A stretch of DNA of 64,000 nt from Aquilaria yunnanensis (taxonomy: Eukaryota; Streptophyta; Magnoliopsida; Malvales; Thymelaeaceae), in the NCBI GenBank assembly GCA_039654915.1, contig CM077596.1, forward strand, positions 7,254,001 through 7,318,000, read 5' to 3'. This document shows positions 1 to 10,934 of this stretch, in pieces. Within the stretch, counting starts at the first letter, position 1; each line of letters opens with the position of its first letter. A model generated the notes under the pieces. It was not told the origin of the DNA, ran no database searches, and saw nothing but the letters and a program-made list of their open reading frames with translations. Both the position numbers and the translations under genes were made by a program.

Positions 1-303
1 GGGGTTAATCTGTCAAAACTGGAAAATTTGATGTAAATCTGTCAAAAATTGAAATTTTGGGGAAAATCTGACGAAATCCTGAAGTTTTGGGAAAATCTGG
101 TGATTTTGGCAAAGTTTTGGGCTTAATTGACAGATTAAAGAAGTATTGAGTGAAATTGGAAATTCGAATAGAGTTTGGGTCAAAATAGCAACTTAATAGT
201 TCTTATGGACTTGAATCAGTATTTTTACCAAAACTCTTTAAAATTGAATTTGGACCAGTTTTAAACTAGGAAAACCTAGTTAATCTTGCCTAGGACTTCC
301 TAG

Positions 304-311
304 TATAAATA
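304..311 (+). promoter_or_regulatory. TATA box of LTR relic A
   Basis: TATAAATA is followed about 40 bases later by aaaccctaagct. The same arrangement recurs in relic B (TATAAATA at 2385-2392, then aaaaccctaagct), which supports a conserved LTR promoter rather than chance. Confidence 0.5.
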
Positions 312-1169
312 TGGGACACTATTGACAGGAAAAGACGAGGAAAAATCGAAACCCTAAGCTCCTAAGTGAAAAGGGAGAAACAGCAGCTTTGAGCCCCGGA
401 TTTCTCGCTCTCATCTCCAGAAACCCAGATCTTTTCCTCGCGCCGCCGTCATCCCTGCCTCCCTGGACGCCCGACGCTTCGCTTCCTCTGACGATCCGTT
501 TTCCTCGCCGTCGCCGCTCCAGCCGACGCTTCGTGCTGCCCGTCGCTCCAGTCACCGCCAGCCACGCCGCCGGTCATCCTCAGCCGACGACGCCTCCAGC
601 CTCTGCCCCTGCTCCCTTGCCGTCGCTGCCCTTGCCGTCGTCTCCTCGTTTTCCCCTGCCGGCCGCCGTCGCCTCCACGTTTTCCCTGCCATCCGCCGCC
701 GTATCCTATCACCGTCAGAAACCCAGTTCCGCCGCCAGCTGATCGCCGTCTGACCGCCGAATCGAGAGAGAAACGAGAGAAGACCCGCGATCCGACCCGA
801 CCCGTCCGATTTCTGACCCAGTCAACTTTTTGGTATAATCCTCGTTTAGCCCATGGTTCTCTTTTTTTTTTTTATCTATCTAAGTCCCTAACGTTATTTT
901 GATTTACATTTTGGCCATTGACAGCATTGTTTTACTTGTGTTTTCTTTCATAGTTTTGTTTATTTTTGTTTAAAGTCATGAATTAGTTTAGGGATTAACA
1001 TTAAGCATGATTATATGATTAGATTAGATAGATAATTTTAATAAATAATGCGAATCTAAATTTTGTTTGACATAATGTATAAAAAAAATCACACTTAGGA
1101 AATTTTATTCTGCGTGGATTTGATAAAAATTTATGATAAATTTAGGATAATAAATAAAATTTTTATATC

Positions 1170-1405
1170 CTCATCCAGGTGATTTGATAGGGTACATGGT
1201 TTGGATTGATAATCAACTAAAAAATATTTAAAAGATAAATAAGGATAAATAAGGATAGGTTAAGTTTTTTTTTAGGTTCCACATCCGAGTGATTCGATAG
1301 GATTTATGGTTTGGAAATATCAAAATTTCATAAAAATAATTAAAATCAAATAGGAAGGTTTAAAAGTCCACATTCGGGTGGTTCGGTTAGAATCCATGGT
1401 TTGGA
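1170..1405 (+). repeat. Three spaced copies of a 36-bp motif inside LTR relic A
   Basis: A motif of the form (c)acatccgagtgattcgatagg...atggtttgga occurs at about 1170-1205, 1280-1315 and 1370-1405. The copies are separated by AT-rich spacers, giving a repeat period of roughly 90-110 bases. They are diverged but clearly related, so this looks like an internal array of the LTR. Confidence 0.55.
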
Positions 1406-1605
1406 TATTAATTGAAGTTATTTAAAGCAAGCAAAACAAAATTAAAATTGAACTAAGGTACCAATTTTGGGCGCTAGAATAAAGTTGTTTTAGCGTAACC
1501 GTACTCCCGAACCCCTTGAACTCTCGTAGACCATTTTAAGATGTCCAATCGACCTAGGTGAAACCGATTGGTGGTGACTCCCAAAAACACGTTGCTACAG
1601 AGAAA

Positions 1606-1869
1606 AATGTTTTTTTTTTTTTTTTACAAATCAAGCAACAGAAACTAATGTTAAGAATCATGGTGCGAAAAGAAGCGAATCAAGTGGGGATGAGCAATAA
1701 CTAGTCCACGCCAAAGCCCTTCATTTCTTGCACCATAGTTGCACAATCGGATTCTAGATTACATTGCAAGCCCCATATATTTAGCCTACCTAAGTCATTC
1801 CCTTGTATTAACACTCAAGTTTTTCTAAGTACTAATTTTAGATTTAGGTATAGGTTTGACAAAGATAGT
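1606..1869. other. Spacer between the two LTR relics
   Basis: The stretch starts with a poly(T) run (about 1610-1625) and continues as AT-rich sequence. I see no reading frame, terminal repeat or RNA gene in it. Confidence 0.4.
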
Positions 1870-2610
1870 GTAGGAGCATTTTTATTTTCTAGGGTTAATA
1901 TAGGGCAATTTGGTCAGTTTTTAGGATAATTAGGGCATTTTGGTCATGTTAGAGTTTAGATAGTAGATAGAATTAGGTATACTTAGATTATGTTATTACT
2001 TCATGTTATAGATTTTTAGGAATTTAGAATGGTCATTTAGGCTTATTTTAGGGAAGAAGAGAATGTTTAGGGGCAAAATGGAGCTTTCTGAAAAGTTCTA
2101 GGTAAAAATGAAAATTTGCCAATTTCTAAAAGTTTGAAGCAAATTTGGTAATTTTGTAATGTTTTGGGTAATTAGACAAATCTTTCAAAGTTTTGGAGTT
2201 AGTTGATAATCCTTGAGAATTCTGGACTTAATTGCAGTTTACATATTAATTTGGGCTACATTAGCTTGCTACAGTTAGGCTAAGGACTAAAATCTGTAAA
2301 AATTAGATTTTCTAATATTCTAGCCTAATTTAATTAAGATTTGCGCATTAAATGTCTTATTAAAGCTCTAGGATGTGCTTAATCTATAAATAAGACCCCT
2401 ATCAAGCAGGAAAGACAAGAAGAATAAAAATCAAAACCCTAAGCTTCCACGCTAAAGGGTAAAACTGCAGGTCAAATCCGATTCTGACCCGGTTGCTGAA
2501 CGCTGACTGATGTGATTTTGACCCCTTGACCGGTTGAGATTCTCCTATTTTCTATAAAACCTGCATTTAATCCTTGTATTTGTCTATTTTGCATATTAGT
2601 CACTAATAGC
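1870..2610 (+). repeat. LTR relic B, diverged copy of the promoter half of relic A
   Basis: It shares with relic A the U3 words (aaagttttgg...ttaattg), TATAAATA at 2385-2392, a following cag-gaaagac-ag-aa block, aaaccctaagct at about 2444, and a downstream segment with poly(T) near 2610. It lacks the long GC-rich block and the gtactcccgaacccc 3' end of relic A. It is probably a separate, older insertion of the same LTR family in the same orientation. Both boundaries are approximate. Confidence 0.45.
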
Positions 2611-3976
2611 ACTTTTTTTTTTCTTTCACTCTTTGTTTGTTTGTTCACTTGTGACGTATCTTGACTTATTTATTAAAATATTATTTCAAGCTGAAAAATT
2701 TAAATATAATTTTTTACACTTTATTTATATGTTATAATTTTTTTATTATAATTTACCTAATATAAATACAATATATTTATAAAGTATTACATATTATTTT
2801 TCCCAATTTGTAAGGACTTTTGATCGCAAGAGTAACTGCAGCTATGAGCTTTAAAGATGACTTGAGAGATAGAGATCAGATAAAAGTTAAAATAAAAATA
2901 AAAATAAAATAAGACATATGAATAAAAAAAAATATTAAAAAATTTCCAAGTCTCAATAATGGTCTCAATCAATAATGATCTCAATCATGTTAACATTTTC
3001 TTCAATTAAATTTTGTGGTTAAAAAAAATCAATAGTTATGTTAAAATATACGCGTCAATTATAATTTGTCATTTTATATATGTATGTATATTACACTAAT
3101 GTATATGAATTAAAATAAAATAAGGAAAAAAAATATTTTTCCCTAACTGACACACTAGTGTGAGATATTTTGTGATAAACTGTGGTAAATTGAAAAAATA
3201 AAAAAAAATGTATTGGTTCATGGAATACCATAATATATCTAATAGAAAATTAATAAAATGTGATAACATATGTACCATACACATTGCACACTAAACAAGA
3301 ATGTATACTGCAGTTTTACGGCAAAATTTGAAGTTACCCCTATTTCTAGGTCAGTAAATTTGGAGTTCGGTCACCGCTTCTGAGACCAGTTGTTTCATAC
3401 ATGCTGCAAGATACACTAAAGATAAGTAGCAAAACTGGCCGAAATACTTTGTAGCGGACTTGGTTTAAGATTATAACAATTCATAGTATTTGATAAGTTA
3501 AAATTCTCAAGATCTTACATTTAGTTGTGTTTGGAGAATAAGTCTTCAACGTATTTATGATTTAAAGACTTACTGCCTTGAAGTAGGATTCATTCTCATA
3601 ATTTCTAGTTACCTAAAGTAAAGAATCTTCAAAGTATTTATGTTTAAATAATTATAATATAATAGTTGTACATTTTTTTTTCTTTTGATACTCAGAAGTA
3701 AACAAGGTTGATAACTTAAGGTAAAAGAGATGATGCTATCTCAATACTTGAACTTTCAAATATTCATAATTTAGTCCATATATAATCGTTAAAAAACATA
3801 CCAAATAGTTCCTAGAATATACATATTTGGATTCTAAAATTTATAAACTTACAAAATGTCCTTGAATGATTACGTATTAGCCCCTAAAAACTGTTGAAAA
3901 TTTAAAATTGCCCACTAAAGGTTGAAAAATGAAATTTTAGTCATTGTGCTTGAAGTTTATAAAAAGTGACAAAAAT
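2611..3976. other. AT-rich intergenic DNA
   Basis: Low-complexity A/T tracts with only short chance frames. The part 3730-3976 reads like decayed repeat sequence, but no terminal repeat or domain could be recognised. Confidence 0.4.
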
Positions 3977-3981
3977 ACTTC

Positions 3982-6682
3982 TATGGCGGAACAGGGCCCC
4001 AGTGTCCTAAATTGCTAACACTGGTAGGCTCTTTGGGAACTATGATCCCACTTAGGTTACAATTGGCTAGTTATTACTTGTGAAGTATCTTAAATCTTTA
4101 CGTGAAATTAGTTACTTAGCCTACTTTACATAGGAAATATGCATGCATTGTCATAGCTATGCGATAATAATTAAATTAAAATATCATTGAAAACAGTGCC
4201 GCAACAGTTAACAAAAACATAATTCAAAACAAGCCAAGATATAAAACTTTAGTTACTTTAACTTCAAGTAACAACTATGTGCATATATCTCAAACTTATA
4301 TGCACCTAAATGTAACCCTAGTGTTATATACACCAACGGACACTAGTAGAGGCAATCTCATTATATGAAAATACCATAAATTTAGAAGAAGTAACTTATA
4401 TCTACTAAGATCCATCCTTAGCTCTTCACCCAAGCAAGCTAACTTTAAGTGATGAGTCACACTTTCCTTGTACTCACTTAGCCTCAAACTGTAAGGCAAA
4501 CACTTTGGTCAATACTAGCTTATTCCATAATTAACTTAGAAATGTAAAGTTTCCTACGTAGAGAATACCTATAAACCAATAAAACTTAGCTTTAACAACT
4601 GCTCCTTACCAACTGTTTAGACCGACTTGCTTGCTTAAACCTACACAACACTTAAGGGGTAAGTACTCTAGAGTACTCAGTAAGGGATTCGGTACCTACA
4701 GGGGGAAAGATATACAAGCATACAAAGCACAACAAGTATATGTATCTAGCATACAAAACAAAACAAGCAATCAACAATGCAACTAGAAACAAGGATAAGA
4801 ATAACAACAAACAATGCAAATAATGGATGGGTGGATGAATGAATGAAATATGCACATGCAAATGCACTTAGGACTTCTTTACACCCGTAGGTGCTACACT
4901 TGCTGTGAGCTCATACGGCTGCAGTGCACTTGCTGTGAGCTCATACGGCTGCAGTGCTTGGATACTGGCCTTTGTATGCTATGCTAACTCTTAAATAACC
5001 CCATGAAGCCTTCTTACGGGCACGTTAGAGTAAGTCATCAGTTACTTAACCCTTGCCCGCCATTGATGAGTTACTTAGAGTAAGTCATCGTTTACTCCTT
5101 CCTCACCTGTCTCTTCCCTTAAGTTATTGTGCGGGGTAGCTGCCTTATGTGGTTCAACTTGCCAAGCTCTTTGAGCTTAGTTTAAGGATTCTTAGTGGCT
5201 CACTTACCAAACCTTAAGGTTTGGTTGGGATCATCTTAGGTTTCCTTTAATTGACCAAAGGTCTAAGACCTTCCACTCGGGCCAACAAAGAGTCTAAAAC
5301 CCGCCTTAATCCCCGTAGTGCTCCCTTAGTAACTTAAGCACTTTAACTTCCTTAGCCACCATTCCTTACCCTAACTTAACCACACCGCTTAGCTACCACC
5401 TAAATAATGCATAATTCCCAACTTATGAATGAGTTCTAGACCCAACCGAGGCTACGGAACATCTTAAATTAGCATAGGGATGATAACAGAGAGTTTGAGA
5501 TATTCGTAGGATGCCCCGAGCTTGGGGGACTAATGCCATTGGCGATGCGTCACTAAATGTATCAACGCTCGAGATACCTAACGTCTAATGATGACACATC
5601 TCCAATTCATGTTGCCAAATGGCTTTGCCATCAGTGACGCGTCACCAATGCACGACTACATTGCGCGATAGTGTGTGAACTTGTATGAAACTTGCTCAAA
5701 CTTTCCCATCTGAAGGCCAATTGACATGGGTCTTGTTTCTACTTCATTCCCACATGTAATACTGAATTTTTATGCATTATTTGAACTAAATTAACTTAGA
5801 TCCCTTACCTCAAATCATCCTTAAAGCAAGAAACAAGCAACAAGCTCACTTGAGCTCCATGGAGTTCCTTCGAGTTCCAAGCTTGAATTCAAACAAATTG
5901 GACACCAAGGGCATAAAATTAAGACCATTTCTAACCATTTAACAAGCTTAGAACTAACAAACAAGGATCAAAGAGGTCTACCTTAGGGTTTGAACCAAAA
6001 ACTTGTAAGAACGACTCCAAATGCACCAATTCCTCAAAAAACGAGCTAAGGGCTTGTTGGGATAGCTTTCGAACCTTCAAATTTCATGAAATTTCGGCTA
6101 GAATGAGAGATTTAAAGGTGGAGAGCTATGGAGGAGAGAGAGCCATGAAAACGACAAATGGGGGAAATGATGAATAGTGTCATCTCCTCCATTTATATAG
6201 CCAACCTCTCTTCCGTTTGACACTTTGGCCTTCAAACTTAACTTTGATTCACTTAGGCCACTTAAACCTCTACTAAACCATCACTCATTGGTCTTATAGA
6301 AAGGTTTTTCTTACCCAAATACTTTGCTCTTAAGCCATTTAAGCCATTATAAGGCATAATAGCTTAATTTTTTGCTTAGTGCATTTTTCACCCTTAGCTC
6401 TCGCTTATGGTTCAAGTGGCTAAAAATACTAATGGTCTTAACTCATTTATCTCAAAAAATTTATATGAACCTAATTTCACTAAAATTACGATCATGCCAC
6501 TGACTTGGGCCAAAATTACCGTTTTGCCCTCTTTGCCCTTTAGGTGCCAATTACCCTTCGGAACTCAATTTAATTTTACTTAGCTTGCTTTCCTTGCTTA
6601 ATAAAACTTATTTGAGAAAAATAACTTGGGATTTTCTTACCTTGACATTCAAAGTAGAGGAAATATTATAAGAGTCTTTACA
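3982..6682 (-). repeat. 3' LTR of the LARD-like element
   Basis: It aligns end to end with 10935-14916 once the nested insertion is removed. It contains about 115 bp near 6260-6375 that are absent from the other LTR. On the minus strand a TATA-like tatataaatg lies near 6200. A motif ttactgagtactc...cttacccc near 4650-4680 resembles the conserved 3' part of Tekay LTRs. Confidence 0.8.
4897..4956. repeat. Perfect 30-bp tandem duplication
   Basis: Two identical adjacent 30-bp units beginning cacttgctgtgagctcatac. The matching place in the 5' LTR (about 13270-13300) has one diverged copy, so the duplication arose after insertion or belongs to this LTR lineage. Confidence 0.9.
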
Positions 6683-6699
6683 TTCTCCCCTCCTTAAAA
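6683..6699 (-). promoter_or_regulatory. Polypurine tract of the LARD-like element
   Basis: Minus-strand reading gives aaggaggggagaa directly before the LTR start TGTAAAGAC. This is the standard plus-strand DNA priming signal of LTR elements. Confidence 0.75.
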
Positions 6700-9600
6700 A
6701 ATTTGGTCCTCCAAATTTTGATTCTTAATTGAGCATAACATTTGGATGATAATCCTCTTACATCATGCTCAGTTTTCTTACTCATGATCTTTTCTTTACT
6801 ATGGTTGCTCATAGCCCTTAACCATGAGCTTATTCAAGTTCTTAGCTTCTTGACTTATTGGTCAAGAAACTTCTTAAGGTACTCCTTAGGAGACCTATCA
6901 TTGGAGATATTACTCATGGGGTGGACACCTTACCTTGGTTTACAAGGCATATCCCCATCTCCCAATTTTCACTTAAGCCTATCCAACTTAGAGCTACTTG
7001 CTCCTTTTTGGCCATTCTCCACATTTGGGGTTCCTTTGGGAGTATTTAGTCTCTTACTTGAGCCATTACCCTTGGTGGAACTTACCATAATCTTACACCT
7101 CACTTAGGCTTTCTAGCCCTACTTAGGTGTTTCTTAGTTACCACCACTTAGCGCTTTTGGCATCACTACCTTTTAGCACATTAAGTACGATACCTTTTTG
7201 TGGCGACTTACCCTTAACTTTCTTAGGTAGCTATTTACACTTACTACCTTAGGGTTAACCACTTTAGGCACTCATAAACTTGACACCTTTGCCATGGTAT
7301 AGACACCTTAGTTCACAAAGACTTTACATTCTTCGGGTGTCCTTAGGTGTACCATAGACTACCTAACTCTTCTACACTTAACTCCTGTAGGTAATCACTA
7401 ACATGCTTGGGTCCTTGACTACTCTTAGTCACATAGCCATTTCTTGGCCCTTAATTCTTAAGACACCCTTAGCATGCTCCTTTACTCTTTATTACCTAGG
7501 AGTCATATCTTAATTAGCTTGGCCTTTTTTGACAGTGGGGAATTCCAAACCATTGTATACTTTTCCTAGGTCTTTCAAATTACTAAAGACCAATCTTTAG
7601 CACCATTGATTAACTAGCTTAGGTGCTTTAAATACCTCATACTACCCAACATGTTACTACCGTGACCCTTAGGCCTTAGCTTGATTACTTAGCCACTTTA
7701 GGTGTATAATTGGCATTAGTTCTCTTAGGCTCCATGACCCTTTTTAACTTTTCTTAGGAAGCCTTGAGGACTCTTGATGTTCAACCTTTCATGGTCTTCT
7801 CTTAGCTTCTACACTTGGGTACACATTGTGTCTTGCAACTTATGCCACACCCTTGGCCTTCTTAGGAATCTCAGTTTGCTTGATTCCAACTTAGCATTTG
7901 GCATTTGCCTTTATGCTTATCTTGGTTTTTCATGGAATCTATAGATGTCTTTCTTAACACCCTAAACCCATTGGGTTAACACAACCCGACTACTACCCAT
8001 AAGTGCTCCCAACACACAATTGTGTTTGAATGAGACTTACAAATATTATGTCTTACTTGAGGCCGCTTTGGTACCTATACCTTGCTTCCCTATACTTAGG
8101 CACATTCTTAAGTCATTGCCTTATTAGCTCACCCTTATGCACTAACCACCATGACTACTTAGTGTGATTTACACACCCATAGCCCATAGTCTGCGCACCC
8201 TTAAGCTTAATTGAGACCTACAACCTCCTTATGCCTGATGAAGTCTTACTTGGCACTTCTTTGGCCCATTTTTCACTTAGGCACTTGAAGTCTCTTTGAA
8301 TACTCAGATTTACTAGAGCCTTTAGTATGACTCATTCTCATGGGCTTTTAATGATTCAAGGCCATCATTTAGCAGCTTAACTTTAGGGATTCATTAGGAA
8401 GCTCTAAGTACCTTAGTTTCAACAATCTTACCTCAGGGTTTTGGTTTTTTTCTTGGCTACCTACTTGTTTAAAAGTCTTTCTTAGTCATCAATCGACCCC
8501 ACTTAGACTCTTAAACCACTTAGGTAACCTCTTACCCCTTAGGAAAATAAGAATCCCATAAACCTCTTTGGCTTAGCAAGCTTACTAAACTTTCAACAAA
8601 CCTCAACTTTTGATTGCCTTAAATCCTACTAGCGAGGACATTACCTCTTTTCACACTTAGCTCTATCTTGAGCATTTTTTCATAAGTAAGACCTTAACTA
8701 GGCATTGATACCCATCTAAACCTTTGCCGATTTTTTCCAATTTATTCAAGACCCTTCGATAGTGGAGTACACTTCGGACCTTAAGGTCCTTTTTCCTTAC
8801 GAACCTTTAGGTTAACTTAGGTCTTCACTCTTAGCCCTTTGGCTTAAAGCTTTCTTAGCTCATTCGAACTCAAAATGAGCCCCTACTATCTAAAATTAAG
8901 GAACTCCCATATATTCGAGAACACTACTCAATTCACATTTACTCTTCATGAGCAGCCTTAGGTCAACACAGACCATAACAAAAAGTGCTACGCATAAGTC
9001 TAGTACTTGGAGTTCATTTTGCCTCCATGGTTGTTCTCATTTGCTATAGGTCCTGGTTTCAAAACCATTTAGGACAACTCATTTTTAACTCATTTGGGTT
9101 GTCCTTAAAGCCACCCGGCTAATGGTGTTTTTATGGTTCCTATCTTACTCTCCCATTATAAGTTGTAATTTCTTAGGGATCTGAATGTTACCCTTTTGGT
9201 CTTTAAGGCTTAGGTTAACTCTTGAACCTTGAACAACTTACCAAAAATGAATGAACTCCCTTTCTTAAGGAACCACACTCTTTTCAAACAACTTCATAGA
9301 TTTAAGACCTGTGGGTTATGTTTCTCAACCCTCACTTAACTAAATTCTCACAATTACTGCGAGTCCTTAGGGTACCACTTACTTTTCTTCACTCGTAACT
9401 TCAGGTTTCTAAGGTTAACTTGTGGCTTTTTCTTGGCTTTTTAAGTCTTCTTACCCTTAGTTACGGGTGCTTGGAGAATTCAATCTTGCCTTACTTGGTA
9501 ACCCTTAGTAATCAGTATCCAACACTTCTCAGAATTGGACCAGTCATAACTATCTTAGAGCTATCCTTCCCTAAAATGTCCCCATAGTGCATAAATTACT

Positions 9601-10920
9601 CTTTACACCATAGGTACAAGTTTGATCAACTTAAGGCTCAACTCATGGCACGACTTACCGACTCTTCCGTGCAAGTCACCCTTTCCCTTAGAATATTTCT
9701 AAGGGTCACTTATGACTGGCATGGTTAAATAAGCCCTTGTGTCCCTTAACCGATCCTCTTCCTAAGCATTACCACACCAAACAATAAACCACAACCACAG
9801 ATCACCACATACATGCTACCCCTAAGCTTTTAGGCAAAACCTTAACCACGCTAAAGGTCTAAACAAAACTTGCCCTTCTCAGGCTCTTATGGGTTCACAT
9901 ACCCATACTTCTTTCGTAATCCTAGCTTTCTAGGCAGGCTAGTCACAATCATAGACATAGTAGTTTAAACAAGAAAAATACTTACTACTATGCTGTAACT
10001 TAAAGGTACCTCTATTTTTTGTCATCTCCTTGACCAATCAATTGGTTTGAGTTAGTTTTCTTGATTGTCTTTGAGTACTGGCAGTGCTTCCTCGGTGATT
10101 GAGGCTTTCTTGACCTTAGCCTTGTCCAGGCTTTAACCTCGAGCGTATTCATGCCCTTAGTCTTTTACCTTCCTTGATTCCATGCACTTAGCTCATAATC
10201 CCCTCTTTTGGTTTGTGATGTTCTTCATTGGGTTCCATGGACTCCAAATCAAATGCCTGTTACCCGAGCTATTGCTTCAGGCCTCAACTTACCTTAGGGT
10301 AGAGATGTTACTTTCTTAGCCTGGGTGCAGACATGGTTTTGGTGTACCTTAGCCCTCACCTCATGGTCTATTATTCTTTTGGTATCCATGTTGCCCTTGC
10401 CTTTGGGTAATGATGGTTTACTTGGCCTCGGCGCACCCTAAATAACTTAGTGTTATTTGGCCTTACCCTTGGGCTCTTCAACCGCTCGTCAAACTTTGCC
10501 CTTATCCATATAACTATAGACATTTCCTTGAACTTGGTCCAACCCTTAAGGTGGGGATTCCTCCCTTGGTCTCAGTGTACTGGTAGGCCTTAGCATACTT
10601 TAACCCTTACCCATTAGGCATAAACCACAATCTCCCCTCTTTAGAGGGTCGAGCATGCTCCTTAGGCTACTCACGCCATAGTGCTACTGGGACTGTACAA
10701 CAAAATCACCACATTTCCTATGGCTAATACCATACGGCCACCTAGACCTTTACTCAGTCCCTTGCCTCGATACAAAAATCTTACTGGGTATTCACCGATA
10801 TACTTACGATCAAAGCTAGACAACAACTCTAGGAATACTTATAAGCAGAACTAACCATACTTAGCGCAAGGACACACTTGGATCTTAGTCACCTATTACC
10901 TCTACTAGGACCATTGACCT

Positions 10921-10934
10921 GCTCTGATATCAAT
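10921..10934 (-). promoter_or_regulatory. Primer binding site (initiator-Met type)
   Basis: On the minus strand, right after the LTR end, the sequence reads ttgatatcagagc. This differs at one position from TTGGTATCAGAGC, the usual plant initiator-Met PBS. It fixes the transcription direction of the element as minus. Confidence 0.75.

Larger units (their letters stand above)
1..1605 (+). repeat. LTR relic A (Ogre/Tat-like), left end outside window
   Basis: The stretch has the order of a long plant LTR: an AT-rich U3 with repeated short gaaattttggg-like words, a TATA box at 304-311, a transcript-start region containing aaaccctaagct, a GC-rich block (about 385-800), then AT-rich DNA. It ends near 1470-1605 with gtactcccgaacccc and ggtggtgactccc, motifs I know from the 3' part of Ogre/Tat-type LTRs. 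A second, diverged copy of the TATA/aaaccctaagct part lies at 1870-2610. No PBS is recognisable after 1605, so it may be a solo or broken LTR. A 117-residue Pro/Ser-rich frame at 389-742 is not treated as a gene, because it fits GC-rich untranslated sequence and has no recognisable domain. Confidence 0.5.
6683..10934 (-). other. Non-coding interior of the LARD-like element
   Basis: About 4.25 kb without a credible reading frame on either strand; the 121-residue frame at 6742-7107 (plus) has no recognisable domain and is antisense to the element. The plus strand is strikingly pyrimidine-rich and full of the words cttag and cttagg, so the element's sense strand is purine-rich. I found no gag zinc knuckle, protease, RT or integrase motif. 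Confidence 0.65.

Noticed and set aside
389..742. 117-residue Pro/Ser-rich frame
   Set aside because: GC-rich repeats give open frames on both strands here; no domain, and it lies in an LTR-like unit with a second copy that lacks it.
6742..7107. 121-residue plus-strand frame
   Set aside because: No recognisable domain; antisense within a non-coding retrotransposon interior of skewed composition, where chance frames are expected.
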